This document shows, piece by piece, positions 27,206-36,842 of a stretch of 36,842 nt of DNA. A model generated the notes under the pieces. That model made no database searches and had not been told where the DNA came from. It saw only the letters and a list, made by a program, of their open reading frames with translations. Location: assembly GCA_024277055.1 (NCBI GenBank), contig JAJRVZ010000173.1, positions 1 through 36,842 on the forward strand, given 5' to 3'. Both the position numbers and the translations under genes were made by a program. This stretch comes from Calditrichota bacterium (GTDB lineage: Bacteria; Calditrichota; Calditrichia; JAJRVZ01). Position 1 is the stretch's first letter. Each line of letters begins with the position of its first letter.

Positions 27206-27244
27206 CGGATTGTAACCGGTTGTCATCTCAATCCGACCGGTTAC
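27206..27244. repeat. Two interdigitated inverted repeats spanning the dctM stop codon
   Basis: CGGATTG(27206-27212), GTAACCGGT(27212-27220), CAATCCG(27229-27235), ACCGGTTAC(27236-27244): arms a-b-a'-b', perfect 7 bp and 9 bp complementarity. Confidence 0.8.
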
Positions 27245-28506
27245 CGAACCAGCCACAGACTCAGTTCCGGAATGTAGGTAATGATAGCCAGGGCGACCAA
27301 CAAAATGATAATAAAAGGAATCGTCGCGATATAAAGTTTCATAATCGGTTTTTCAAAGCGGAACGAAGCGATAAACAGGTTCATACCCACCGGTGGCGTG
27401 GAATAACCGATGCCCAGGTTGGCCAGAAAGATCACGCCCAGATGCACCGGATCGACACCGAAATTTTGCGCAATCGGAATGATCAGCGGTACCACCACCA
27501 TGATAGCAGAAAAAATATCCATCAGCGCTCCGACGACCAGCAGGAAAATATTCAGAACCAGCAGAAAAGCGAATTTCGACGTTATAAATGTTTGCATCCA
27601 GGCCAGAATCTGCATCGGAATTTCAGCGTCAATCATATAGCTGGCCAGCCCCAGCGCCGCAGCCAGAATCACCAGGATACCGCCCACCAGAATCATGCTG
27701 TCGCGCATTACCTTCGGCAGTCCCTTTTTAATATCGATATCCCCGTAAATAAACACCTCGACGATCAGAACATAAAACGCGGTCACCGCCGCCGCTTCGG
27801 TCGCTGTAAAAAATCCGCCGTAAATGCCAAACAGAATAATAAACGGCAACGGAATTTCCCAGGCTGCTTCTTTTATCGCCTGCCAGGCCCTTTTGCCGGA
27901 AAACGGTTCCGTCTGCGTATGCACTTTTCGCATCTTGTACACGCTGTAAACGGATAGCAGGACAATCATAATTGTTCCCGGAATAATTCCGGCAATGAAT
28001 AATTTGTCGATGCTGGTGCTGGATACAAGGCCGTATAAAATGATCGGTAAACTGGGAGGAAACAACAGACCCAGGTTCCCGGATGAAGTCAGAATGCCCA
28101 GATTAAATTTTTCAGGATAGTTTTCTTCCTGCAGGACCGGGTACAGCAAACCACCGAGAGCGATAATGGTCACCCCGGAAGCACCGGTAAAAGCCGTGAA
28201 AATCGCACAGGAGATCAGGGTAACAATAGCCAGGCCGCCGGGCAGCCAGGAAAAAAACGCGCGCGACAGGTTGACCAGCCGTTGCGGCGTCTTACTTTCA
28301 GCCAGCAGGTAACCGGCAAAAGTAAACAGCGGGATCGCCAGCAGAACCGGCTGACTGGCCAGGCGATACAATTCGATAATCACGGCTGAGGCGTCGATAT
28401 CGGCATAAAAAAAGGCCAGCAGAGCAACCGCCGCAATAATCACAAACAGGCTGGTTCCGAACAGTGCCAGCAGTAACAGTAACAGACCGAACAGCAATTC
28501 CGTCAT
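27241..28506 (-). CDS. dctM: TRAP transporter large permease (DctM)
   Basis: 421 aa multi-TM; LLFPPSLPIILYGLVSSTSIDKLFIAGIIPG, LGIGYSTPPVGMNLFIAS motifs of DctM. Confidence 0.95.
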   Translation of the reverse strand: MTELLFGLLLLLLALFGTSLFVIIAAVALLAFFYADIDASAVIIELYRLASQPVLLAIPLFTFAGYLLAESKTPQRLVNLSRAFFSWLPGGLAIVTLISCAIFTAFTGASGVTIIALGGLLYPVLQEENYPEKFNLGILTSSGNLGLLFPPSLPIILYGLVSSTSIDKLFIAGIIPGTIMIVLLSVYSVYKMRKVHTQTEPFSGKRAWQAIKEAAWEIPLPFIILFGIYGGFFTATEAAAVTAFYVLIVEVFIYGDIDIKKGLPKVMRDSMILVGGILVILAAALGLASYMIDAEIPMQILAWMQTFITSKFAFLLVLNIFLLVVGALMDIFSAIMVVVPLIIPIAQNFGVDPVHLGVIFLANLGIGYSTPPVGMNLFIASFRFEKPIMKLYIATIPFIIILLVALAIITYIPELSLWLVR

Positions 28507-29027
28507 GCGCCGGTTTCCTGTTGTTTGAAAAAATGAATGCTGTGTTCAAGAACGGAAATAAAAAAACGGAATGACATGAGTAAAAAACCGATGGGAATAA
28601 TGATCTGAAAATACCATACGGGAATTTCATTAAAAATAAGTGTACCGGCCATTTTTTCATCCTGTACAAAGGTCCAGCCGGCGTCGGCCAGAAGCCAGCA
28701 GATATAAACGGCAAACAGATTCGTTACGATGCGCGCAATATCCTGTCCGCGCGGTTTCAGAAAACGGGTGAACAGATCAATATTGATATGTTTCTCTTCA
28801 CGGGTGGCCAGCGAGGCACCGACAAAACCGACCCACAATACCAGGTGACGCAGCAGGATGTCCCCCCACAGTATGCCCTGATCGAAAAAATTACGCAACA
28901 CCACCTGCAGGAAGGAAAGCAGCACCATTATTGATAATATCAATACGAGAACTATATTCTCAATTTTTTCAATATTTACATTAATAAGCCGGAAAATTTT
29001 CATAAGCATTTTAGCTGCACCGCTCAT
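28503..29027 (-). CDS. dctQ: TRAP transporter small permease (DctQ)
   Basis: 174 aa, 4 TM; VVLRNFFDQGILWGDILLRHLVLWVGFVGASLATREEKHINIDLFTRFL; overlaps dctM start by ATGA-type junction. Confidence 0.92.
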   Translation of the reverse strand: MSGAAKMLMKIFRLINVNIEKIENIVLVLILSIMVLLSFLQVVLRNFFDQGILWGDILLRHLVLWVGFVGASLATREEKHINIDLFTRFLKPRGQDIARIVTNLFAVYICWLLADAGWTFVQDEKMAGTLIFNEIPVWYFQIIIPIGFLLMSFRFFISVLEHSIHFFKQQETGA

Positions 29028-29068
29028 TCATTTTCAGATAAATCATCACCTCTGTTTCCAATAAAGAA

Positions 29069-30073
29069 CTATTTCCCGTTTTTACTGCGAAATTCCGTCA
29101 GCATGCCTTCCACCCGGTCCAGCAGTTCCTGATCGTACAGTTTACCGACCAGCGCCTGCCGTGCTTTTTTCCCGGAGGCATTGAAACCGGCAATTTCAGC
29201 GGTATCGGTTATATTTGTGAACTGAATCCCGGCTTCCTTGATCAGTTCCAGCGATTTGGCGTTGTCTTCACGACTCAGCCGGGTCAGCTTGCCAAAATAT
29301 TCCCAGGACAACTTCTTCAGTTTTTGCTGATTCTCCGGGCTTAATTTGTTGAAACGTTTTTTTGAAATGAGAACGGCGCCGTTCGAATCGGCCAGCGGTA
29401 AATCCAGTACATATTTTATTTTGGTGTGCCACTGTAACGCCACACAGGCCAGCGGCGATGCATAAATACCGTTGATCAGATTGGTTTGCAGTGAAGTTAA
29501 TACATCCGTTATCGAAAGCGGTATCGGACTGACATTCATGGCGCTGAAGGTCTGAACCGCAATCGGATCACCTTCCCACATCCACATTTTTATGCCATTC
29601 ATGTCGTTCAGCGAACGTACGGGTTTATTGGTGAACACATACACGAAACCAACCTCGGCCCAGCCCAGCAGTACATAACCTTTTTGTTCGAATTTTTGCG
29701 CGAAGTAGTCGAATAACCGGCTGGTCACATAATCCACTTCTTCATAGGATTTAAACAAGAACGGGGAATCGAGAATGCGGACTTCCGGCAGGATTTCTCC
29801 CAGACCGACACCGGTGAATCCGGCGCTGTGCAGCTGCCCGATACGCATTTTACGCAGGACATCTTTTTCATCACCGGAGACGCCGCCGGCATATATTTTG
29901 AAACTGACTTCACCGTTTGTTGCGTCTTTGACCGCTTTGGCATAGTCCTTCATCACGTTCATCCACGTGGAGCCTTCGGGAGCAAGGGTTGCAAATTTTA
30001 TTTTTACCCCGGCCTGCAGTGAAACAGTCACAATCAAAAAGAAAACTATCAGCATTCGTATCATAATTTCCAA
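29069..30073 (-). CDS. dctP: TRAP transporter substrate-binding protein (DctP)
   Basis: Signal peptide; KIKFATLAPEGSTWMNVMKDYAKAVKDATNGEVSFKIYAGGVSGDEKDVLRKMRIGQLHSAGFTGVGLGEI is a DctP signature region. Confidence 0.95.
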   Translation of the reverse strand: MEIMIRMLIVFFLIVTVSLQAGVKIKFATLAPEGSTWMNVMKDYAKAVKDATNGEVSFKIYAGGVSGDEKDVLRKMRIGQLHSAGFTGVGLGEILPEVRILDSPFLFKSYEEVDYVTSRLFDYFAQKFEQKGYVLLGWAEVGFVYVFTNKPVRSLNDMNGIKMWMWEGDPIAVQTFSAMNVSPIPLSITDVLTSLQTNLINGIYASPLACVALQWHTKIKYVLDLPLADSNGAVLISKKRFNKLSPENQQKLKKLSWEYFGKLTRLSREDNAKSLELIKEAGIQFTNITDTAEIAGFNASGKKARQALVGKLYDQELLDRVEGMLTEFRSKNGK

Positions 30074-30100
30074 TCTCCGTTCGCATTTTCCGTTTACAGA

Positions 30101-30961
30101 CTAAAATATCTCTTCCCGCTGTTCTTTCAATAATGCCGCCTTGCGTTTGGCGATGGCATTCAGCAATTGATATCCCGGCAACACATCAACCGGTGTATTT
30201 TCCACTTTTTTAATTAATTCATCAAATTTTTCTTCATCCAGTGTTTTGGCGGCATAGTATTTCGCATAATAGATATAGGTGAGTAAAAAGTTCCCGCCGG
30301 TAATTTCCAGATTCCGCTCAAAATATTTTTTCGCCTTTTCGGGATCACCGCCCAGCATACGTGGTCTGGTACCCCAGATACTGCCGAAAAACAGATCGGC
30401 GGCGCCGTGAAAATAGCTTTCATTCAGCTCCAGTACCCGCTGCATCAGCACCTGTACCTTGGCCAGATCGATAAAAGCCCTCGGGTTATCCAGACTGAGG
30501 TTGATCCATCCGGCCCATGAAAAAGCCGTCCAGAACAGGGCGTCAACGTCGTCCGTATCAAATTGCTTTACCGCCGTTTCCCATTCCGCCACGGGCTTAT
30601 TTTCGGCCGCACGGAATGAATCATTCATACGTAAAACCCGCAGACCGAAATCGCGGGCGCGTAAATACAATACTTTTGCCCGCTCCGGAGCACTGTCTTC
30701 CACAAATCCCAACGCATAACCGGCATAAGCCTGCGCCGTCATCAACAACAGTTTTTTGTTCTCAGGGTCACCTTTGGTCATGCCCTCCAGCAGTTTCAAA
30801 TTACCCGCCAGCGCCTGTTCAGCCAGCACCAGGTCTGTTTCCTCATACATGGCCTCAATACCGTATTCCAGAATCGTACCGGTCTGGCGGATAATGAATT
30901 GGTTAAGACTGCAACCACTTAATATCAGACTCAAAATCAGAATTGTAAAATGTTTTTTCAT
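30101..30961 (-). CDS. TRAP-associated TPR lipoprotein, TatT (T-component) family
   Basis: Lipobox (LILSGCSLNQF); helical repeats; EGMTKGDPENKKLLLMTAQAYAGYALGFVEDSAPERAKVLYLRARDFGLRVL; directly upstream of dctP. Confidence 0.85.
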   Translation of the reverse strand: MKKHFTILILSLILSGCSLNQFIIRQTGTILEYGIEAMYEETDLVLAEQALAGNLKLLEGMTKGDPENKKLLLMTAQAYAGYALGFVEDSAPERAKVLYLRARDFGLRVLRMNDSFRAAENKPVAEWETAVKQFDTDDVDALFWTAFSWAGWINLSLDNPRAFIDLAKVQVLMQRVLELNESYFHGAADLFFGSIWGTRPRMLGGDPEKAKKYFERNLEITGGNFLLTYIYYAKYYAAKTLDEEKFDELIKKVENTPVDVLPGYQLLNAIAKRKAALLKEQREEIF

Positions 30962-31009
30962 TTTCCCCGTTTATCATTGAGTTAAAAAAGTCTAAAGTGA
31001 AAGAACTTT

Positions 31010-32455
31010 TTATTGCAGTTCCAGGGTAATTGAACCAATGAGTATCTTCAGTTTTCCCATAATCGGGATCAGCTGGTCATCATTCGTAAACCAGCCCCAT
31101 GCATCGCCGCTCATACCGGCAATACCCTCGAAATCGGCTCTGGCGAAAATTTTCATGGCATCGTATTCTTTATCTCCCGCCTCTATTTCTTCAAACTCAT
31201 CCAAATAGGTGATATGCCCCAGCTTGTAATTTTCATTAATTATTACGGTTGTCGTTCCACCGGTATTTTGCGATAAAACTCCGCGGGCATAAAACAGCAT
31301 CGATGTTCCGTCCTGTGCCATCCGCGGCAGATCCTTTACCTGCAATTCGAAATGACCGTCCTGCCATACCTTGTACGCTCTGAATATATTTTCATCGTAA
31401 TCGCAAAAATACATACGAACAATATATTCATCATCATCCGGTGTGTAAAGTCTCGAACGGATCGCATTGAAAGATCTTTCATCTATATAGGATTCGTAAA
31501 TATGGTGTAAAGATAAAATAAAATCAAATGACGGGTTCGAATCGACAAAGAATACGACCCGGTAAACCGTTCTTCCATCAATTACCTGTTTTTCACGTGT
31601 CCTGACTTTCAGCCAGCCCAGGGTAACAAACCCGTATTCCACCGTATAATTCAGACTTTCCTCCGGGTTAATCCGGTAATTGTATTCGGGCACGGGATCG
31701 ATGACCGGCAAATGATCTCTTTTGTACCGGACCCGAAGCGTGTCCCTCAGATAGGCAAGATTATCGGATTTTGGATAATCGAGACACAATTGCAGCAGTA
31801 TTTCTTCAGCCAGTTTTTCATCGCCGATGGCTCTTAAATAATAATATTTCTCAATCAGCAGATTACTTTCAGGATACAGGCTTTCTACGGTTTTCAGCAG
31901 TTCACCGGCCAGTAACAATTCCCCGAGGTTCCGGTATGCCTGAAGCAAACCGGTGATTGCTTCAATATTTGACTCGTGATCGGCAAGAAATTCTTCATAC
32001 AATTTTCGTGCGGATTTCCAGTTCTTAAGCAACGCTTCAAGCCGGGCAAGTTCAAGATGTAAAATCTTGTGATCCGTTTCCTTCATCAGACCGCGCTGAA
32101 TCGTCGTTTTCGCCCCGAACAAATTGCCGCTTCTTTCATAGATTTTGGCGATTTCTTTATAGGCAAACGGAAAATTCGGGTTGATATCTATTGACTTTTG
32201 CAGCCACTTCAGGGCCCGTGAATTTTTGCCCTGCAAAGCATATAAATAGCCAATATTGTAAAACAGCACATGATCCGCCGTCTTCGCCGCCGCTGCTTTT
32301 TCCTCCAGCAATTTCAACGTACCGTCAATATCCGCAGCAAGCCATGATTCGATTTCCGAATCCAACCGAACTTCTTTGGGTTCATCCTGAGCAACTGCGA
32401 ATGACCAAAAAATTATTAATATGAACAAAATTTCTTTAATCACCGGTAAAATCAA
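31010..32455 (-). CDS. TPR-containing DUF3108 protein
   Basis: N-terminal TPRs ([47 protein letters not shown]); C-terminal DUF3108-like [62 protein letters not shown] overlap with the upstream slipin gene. Confidence 0.8.
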   Translation of the reverse strand: MILPVIKEILFILIIFWSFAVAQDEPKEVRLDSEIESWLAADIDGTLKLLEEKAAAAKTADHVLFYNIGYLYALQGKNSRALKWLQKSIDINPNFPFAYKEIAKIYERSGNLFGAKTTIQRGLMKETDHKILHLELARLEALLKNWKSARKLYEEFLADHESNIEAITGLLQAYRNLGELLLAGELLKTVESLYPESNLLIEKYYYLRAIGDEKLAEEILLQLCLDYPKSDNLAYLRDTLRVRYKRDHLPVIDPVPEYNYRINPEESLNYTVEYGFVTLGWLKVRTREKQVIDGRTVYRVVFFVDSNPSFDFILSLHHIYESYIDERSFNAIRSRLYTPDDDEYIVRMYFCDYDENIFRAYKVWQDGHFELQVKDLPRMAQDGTSMLFYARGVLSQNTGGTTTVIINENYKLGHITYLDEFEEIEAGDKEYDAMKIFARADFEGIAGMSGDAWGWFTNDDQLIPIMGKLKILIGSITLELQ

Positions 32456-33210
32456 CCCTTATCATCGGACATCATTTTTTTGATAAACGGCTGGAACAGA
32501 TCGATCGGGACGGGGAAAATAGTCGTTGAGTTGTTTTCTGCGGAGATCTCACTCAGGGTTTGCAGATAGCGTAATTGCAGGGCAACCGGATATTTTTCAA
32601 TAATTGCCGCCGCTTCCGACAACTTCTGTGCCGCCTGAAATTCACCGGCAGCATTGATCACTTTCGAGCGGCGTTCACGCTCCGCCTCAGCCTGTTTGGC
32701 CATCGCTCTCTTCATCTCCAGCGGCAAATCGATGTGTTTTACTTCAACCAAAGACACTTTAATACCCCACGGATCAGACTGATGATCGATGATATTCTGC
32801 AATTCCATGTTTATTTTATCCCGCTCCGCCAGCAATTCATCCAGTTCCACCTGACCGGCAATACTACGCAAAGTAGTCTGCGCAAGTTGCGAGGTCGCGA
32901 ATAAATAATTCTCAACCTCGACAACAGCCTTTTCAGGATTAATTACCCTGAAATAGATCACGGCATTAACCTGAACGGATACATTGTCTTTCGTAATAAC
33001 ATCCTGCGGCGGAACGTCCATCACTACGGTTCGCAGACTTGTTTTCACCATTTTATCAATTATCGGGATCAGAATGATCAGTCCCGGTCCCTTGGCGCCG
33101 ATCAATCTACCCAGCCTGAAAATAACACCTCTTTCATATTCCCGCAAAATGCGGATAGCAGACGCCAGAATCAAAATAACCAAAATTATCAATCCACCAA
33201 AATACGGCAT
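32452..33210 (-). CDS. Slipin / SPFH (stomatin-like, band 7) protein
   Basis: [68 protein letters not shown]...[24 protein letters not shown]. Confidence 0.96.
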   Translation of the reverse strand: MPYFGGLIILVILILASAIRILREYERGVIFRLGRLIGAKGPGLIILIPIIDKMVKTSLRTVVMDVPPQDVITKDNVSVQVNAVIYFRVINPEKAVVEVENYLFATSQLAQTTLRSIAGQVELDELLAERDKINMELQNIIDHQSDPWGIKVSLVEVKHIDLPLEMKRAMAKQAEAERERRSKVINAAGEFQAAQKLSEAAAIIEKYPVALQLRYLQTLSEISAENNSTTIFPVPIDLFQPFIKKMMSDDKG

Positions 33211-33226
33211 GATCAGGCCCTCCGCT

Positions 33227-34498
33227 TTATTTGACTGCTTTGACTTTTATTTTGAGATGATGCGGATCAACCGATTCCACAATCACCTTTTGTCCTTTTT
33301 TTATTTTTTTGCCGCTTACCGCTTTCCATATTTCCCCATGAACCTGCACCGGGCCTTCCGGACCGATATCTTTCAGGGCAACACCGAGTTCGCCAACCAG
33401 TCCTTCGCGCCCGGTTTCCGGTTTACGGGTTTGAGCTTTAATGCCCATTCCAACGGCGAAGGCAAAAAACAGCGTTGTGGTAATGGCCGCGCCGGCGATA
33501 ACCTGCCAGCTGATCTGGAAAAAAGGTAGCGGACTGTCAATAAGCATAATCGACCCGATTACCAGCGAAATGACTCCGCCGATTGTCAAAATACCGTAAC
33601 TGGGAATTTTTATTTCCAGCAGAAAAAGTACGATGGCAAACAGGATAAGCAACACGCCGGCATAATTAACCGGGAGAGTTTGCAACGAAAACAGGGCGAG
33701 GATCAGGCAAATTCCGCCGATTACTCCGGGAAAAACCGCTCCGGGGTTATACAATTCAAAAAATATACCGTATATCCCTATCAACATCAGGATATAGGCG
33801 ATATTCGGATTACTGAGCACAGCCAGTGCCCGCTGGCGCCAGCTCATTTCGAATATGAGAATGGATGCGTTTTTTGTATGCAGGACTTTTTTACCGCTCA
33901 GAACTTCAACTTCCAGGCCGTCAACCACAGCCAGGAGACTGTCCACAGTCGGTACCACATAATCGATAACTTTTTCTTTCAGCGCCACAGTTTCCGTGAT
34001 GTTTCCGCTTTCACGGACGGCTTTCTCGGCCCAGTCTGCATTGCGTCCTCTTTTTTCGGCAACCGAACGGATATGGGCAACGGCGTCGTTCACTATTTTT
34101 TCCATCATAACCTGTGAAGAGTCCTGACCGCCGCCGAGAGTCACCGGATGCGCGGAACCGATATTGGTTCCCGGCGCCATCGCTGCGATATGTGCAGCCA
34201 TGGTAATGAAAACGCCTGCCGAGCCGGCTCGCGAACCCGGAGGGGAAATGAATACGGCAACCGGCACTTCAGATGACAAAATGCGTTTTACGATATCATG
34301 CATCGATTGCATCAGGCCGCCGGGCGTATCCATCTGGATAACCAGCAGTTCCGCCTTCCCCGCCTCCGCCCGGTCTATGGATTCGACGATGTATTCCATA
34401 GAAACCGGATCGATTACCCCGTCAACAATAATCTGATGTACCAGCGGCAAAGCCGGTAAACTTGTAGTCCCTACAATTAATAAAAATAACCACTTCAT
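33227..34498 (-). CDS. NfeD family membrane-bound serine protease (ClpP-like)
   Basis: Signal peptide after internal Met ([18 protein letters not shown]); [68 protein letters not shown]-terminal NfeD OB-fold. ORF track starts at 34531; ATG at 34498 gives a cleaner signal peptide. Confidence 0.94.
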   Translation of the reverse strand: MKWLFLLIVGTTSLPALPLVHQIIVDGVIDPVSMEYIVESIDRAEAGKAELLVIQMDTPGGLMQSMHDIVKRILSSEVPVAVFISPPGSRAGSAGVFITMAAHIAAMAPGTNIGSAHPVTLGGGQDSSQVMMEKIVNDAVAHIRSVAEKRGRNADWAEKAVRESGNITETVALKEKVIDYVVPTVDSLLAVVDGLEVEVLSGKKVLHTKNASILIFEMSWRQRALAVLSNPNIAYILMLIGIYGIFFELYNPGAVFPGVIGGICLILALFSLQTLPVNYAGVLLILFAIVLFLLEIKIPSYGILTIGGVISLVIGSIMLIDSPLPFFQISWQVIAGAAITTTLFFAFAVGMGIKAQTRKPETGREGLVGELGVALKDIGPEGPVQVHGEIWKAVSGKKIKKGQKVIVESVDPHHLKIKVKAVK

Positions 34499-34719
34499 AG
34501 TGTTTTCCACGAATCCGGACAAGCGTTTCAAGTTAGACTAACCCGGTTTGAAAAGCAAGCAAAATTGGCAAATGTCGGGTAGACACACTTGAATTGAATT
34601 ACTTATTTTTACACATTTTTTTTGAATTGTTTAACCTGAATCCTTCAACGAAATCCGTTACCTGAGATTATGGCTGCCTTAACCATTTAATTCTCGTAGT
34701 GTTCCCCGATTGTCGTTAT

Positions 34720-35508
34720 TCACATCGCTCCGCTGAATCGCCCTCCGTCAATCTGAATGGTGTTACCGGTCATGTAAGAGGATTGGTCGGATGCCAGAAA
34801 TGCCACCAGCCCTCCGAACTCCGCAGGATCGCCGATGCGGCGCAAAGGTACGATTTTTTTCCAGCTTTCATAGACCGCTTCGCGGGTTTCACCGGCAGCA
34901 ATGCGTTTTTCAACCAATCTTTCCAGTCCGTCGGTGGCATGAAACCCCGGCGCCACATTGTGGACATGAATCCCGTAGGGGCCGACTTCCGTCGCAACGG
35001 TTTTTGCCAGTCCGACCACTGCCAGTCGCAGCGAATTGGACAGTACCAGATTGGCAATCGGTTCTTTAACGGACATTGAAGTAATATTGATGATCTTCCC
35101 GCTTTTCTGTTTTTTCATTTGCGGCAGAACCGCTCGAAAAGCAGTCACCACACTCATCAAGGTTATCTGAAAGTATTTTTCCCATTCATCGTCGCTGGTT
35201 TCCTCAAACGACTTTACGGGGGGTCCGCCGGCATTGGTCACCAGCACATCCACCGTCCCCCATTTGTTTATGACATCGCGGATAAACCCGCTGATCTGAT
35301 CTTTATGCCGTACATCCACAACAGCGGAAAAAACTTCAGCGCCGGTCTTCTGTCGTATTTCCTGTGCGGCATTCTCAATATTCCGCTCATCACGTGAACA
35401 GACGGCCACCCGGCAACCTTCTTCCGCCAGTTTCACAGCGCTAGATTTTCCCAGTCCTTTGCTGGCGGCAAATACGACGGCAACTTTATTTTTCAGTCCA
35501 AGTTCCAT
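34720..35508 (-). CDS. SDR family oxidoreductase with atypical catalytic motif
   Basis: Rossmann-type VAVVFAASKGLGKSSAVKLAEEGCRVAVCSR, NAGGP, C-terminal YMTGNTIQIDGG. Expected YxxxK position reads LSNSLR. Confidence 0.92.
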   Translation of the reverse strand: MELGLKNKVAVVFAASKGLGKSSAVKLAEEGCRVAVCSRDERNIENAAQEIRQKTGAEVFSAVVDVRHKDQISGFIRDVINKWGTVDVLVTNAGGPPVKSFEETSDDEWEKYFQITLMSVVTAFRAVLPQMKKQKSGKIINITSMSVKEPIANLVLSNSLRLAVVGLAKTVATEVGPYGIHVHNVAPGFHATDGLERLVEKRIAAGETREAVYESWKKIVPLRRIGDPAEFGGLVAFLASDQSSYMTGNTIQIDGGRFSGAM

Positions 35509-35591
35509 TTCCCGATCTCCTTCAATTTAAACAGAATGACGATGCAAAGTGTTACCAAATATCCGGCCGGCCGGACATTTGATGACCTCAT

Positions 35592-36413
35592 TTAAAACGG
35601 CGGCAGGGCCTTCAACACCACCTTTTCATCACACCAATAGAATTCCAGCCGTTCCGCGTGCAGCATCAGGTACTTTGCCGGTACACCGCCGTATTTACGG
35701 TCTCCGACGATAGGACTTCCGATGTGCTGCAAATGAACGCGCAACTGATGCATTCTGCCGCTGTCCGGCTGCAATTGCACCCGGCCGGTTTCTTCAAATC
35801 TATCAATAACCCTGTATTTTGTGACAGCTTTTATTCCGTCGTCGACGACAGCCATTCTTGACGCTGCAACTCTTTTCAGTGATGCTTCTATTACCCCTTC
35901 ATCCCCTTCGGGGGCGGGACTGCATATCGCCGTGTAAGTTTTTTCTATCCGACGGTTACGGAAAAATTCTGAAAATTGCGCCGCCGATTTTTTATTGCGG
36001 GCAAACAGTAAAATACCGGAAGTATCGCGATCCAGCCGGTGCAGCGGATACAACTTCCCTTTTTCTTTTTCAGCGCGGTACAACATGGAGTTTTTTACTG
36101 AATGTCGCGTCGGCAGGGCGTTGATTCCGGGCGGTTTGTTCACCGCCAGCCAGTTCGCGTTTTCTTCTACTACCTCCAGTTCGGAAACGGATATACTCTG
36201 TTTATCCAGCGGTGCGGACACCTCTATCGCCAGCAGCAACCTGTCACCCGCTTTCACCTCCGTGGACTGCTTTCTGCAACGCCGGCCGTTCAAATACACC
36301 GCGCCTTCGTCGATCAGAGCGCGAATACGACGTCTTGACTGTTGCGGATACAATTTCGCCAGTGCCCGGTCTATTCGATCACCGGCTTCGTTCCCGGAAA
36401 CCACAAATTCCAT
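35592..36413 (-). CDS. RluA-family pseudouridine synthase
   Basis: S4-like N-terminus (GDRIDRALAKLYPQQSRRRIRALIDEGAVYLNGRR); catalytic LYPLHRLDRDTSGILLFARN; GRMHQLRVHLQHIGSPIVGDRKYGG. Confidence 0.95.
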   Translation of the reverse strand: MEFVVSGNEAGDRIDRALAKLYPQQSRRRIRALIDEGAVYLNGRRCRKQSTEVKAGDRLLLAIEVSAPLDKQSISVSELEVVEENANWLAVNKPPGINALPTRHSVKNSMLYRAEKEKGKLYPLHRLDRDTSGILLFARNKKSAAQFSEFFRNRRIEKTYTAICSPAPEGDEGVIEASLKRVAASRMAVVDDGIKAVTKYRVIDRFEETGRVQLQPDSGRMHQLRVHLQHIGSPIVGDRKYGGVPAKYLMLHAERLEFYWCDEKVVLKALPPF

Positions 36414-36487
36414 CATTACCCCGGTTTATTGCTTTAATTGCCCAATTGTAATACATTTAGCGCAGATAAACAACCGGATTGTTTTCA

Positions 36488-36842
36488 TTGAAAGTTCTGA
36501 AAGAAATCTCACAGCATCCGCTTATCAAAGTCATTCTCGGTATTTTTATATTGTCACTTACCGGCGCCACGCTGGTTATCCTTTTTGAAGGCGGTAATGA
36601 TCAGTTCACCGATTTAACCGATGCGCTGTGGTGGGTGCTGGTCACCATTACTACGGTGGGTTACGGCGATAAGGTTCCGGTAACACCCGGCGGCCGGGTG
36701 ATAGGAATTCTCATCATGTTTTCAGGGGTGGCACTGCTTTCCCTGTTCACGGCCACCATTTCATCCATTTTTGTTGCTCGACAAATAAAAGAGGGACGCG
36801 GTTTGGAACAGATAAAAGCCAAAGACCACCTGCTGATCTGCG
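36488..36842 (+). CDS. Voltage-independent K+ channel-like protein, 5' part (runs off window)
   Basis: Reads TTG-initiated LKVLKEISQHPLIKVILGIFILSLTGATLVILFEGGNDQFTDLTDALWWVLVTITTVGYGDKVPVTPGGRVIGILIMFSGVALLSLFTATISSIFVARQIKEGRGLEQIKAKDHLLIC; TVGYGD selectivity filter. Absent from ORF track because no stop in window. Confidence 0.9.
   Translation, partial: MKVLKEISQHPLIKVILGIFILSLTGATLVILFEGGNDQFTDLTDALWWVLVTITTVGYGDKVPVTPGGRVIGILIMFSGVALLSLFTATISSIFVARQIKEGRGLEQIKAKDHLLIC

Noticed and set aside
27206-27244. Interpretation of the interlocked repeats as a stable H-type pseudoknot
   Set aside because: There are 0 nt between the first arms and the last arms share a base, so the loops are too short to span 7-9 bp stems; mutually exclusive hairpins or a DNA operator are more likely.
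27190-27957. 255-aa plus-strand ORF (Asn/Gln/His/Arg-rich) antisense to dctM
   Set aside because: Composition is what results from reading a TM-rich gene on the opposite strand; dctM is strongly supported.
1-36842. CRISPR array, tRNA/rRNA genes, transposases, prophage or defence island
   Set aside because: No regularly spaced direct repeats, no recognisable RNA genes or mobile-element proteins were found by reading; tRNAscan-SE or a repeat finder would be needed to exclude weak cases.

Overview
36.8 kb window from a GC-moderate bacterium that encodes type IX secretion (T9SS)-sorted proteins, probably FCB-group (Calditrichota/KSB1-like; this is inference, not a taxonomic result). From left to right: (i) the 3' end of a PorV/PorQ-like outer-membrane protein gene. 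(ii) A plus-strand mannoside-utilisation locus: sugar ABC SBP and two permeases, two GH130 proteins, an alpha-barrel lipoprotein, a GH2 beta-mannosidase, and a 1049-aa secreted T9SS protein with an unrecognised N-terminal domain. (iii) An MFS transporter and a TM2 protein. (iv) A periplasmic redox cluster: two tandem mono-haem lipoprotein cytochromes, a tri-haem cytochrome and a cupredoxin-like protein. (v) A T9SS-sorted endonuclease/exonuclease/phosphatase-fold protein. (vi) A cold-shock protein with a strong terminator, and a second MFS transporter. (vii) A minus-strand molybdenum-hydroxylase locus: TatT-DctP-DctQ-DctM TRAP transporter, FAD-less fused xanthine-dehydrogenase-like enzyme, a 70-aa Cys-rich small protein, and an SsnA-like amidohydrolase. 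(viii) NfeD, slipin, TPR/DUF3108, SDR, RluA-type pseudouridine synthase, and the start of a K+ channel. The observations I rank highest are: a predicted His/Cys-ligated third haem (Met to Cys at the distal position) in the tri-haem cytochrome, next to two cytochromes with a conserved NNC-x-MFMGG motif; the Cys-rich small ORF translationally coupled between the Mo-hydroxylase and SsnA-like genes; a GH130 pair whose motifs suggest one hydrolase and one phosphorylase; and two interdigitated inverted repeats at the 3' end of dctM. No rRNA, tRNA, CRISPR array, transposon or phage was seen.
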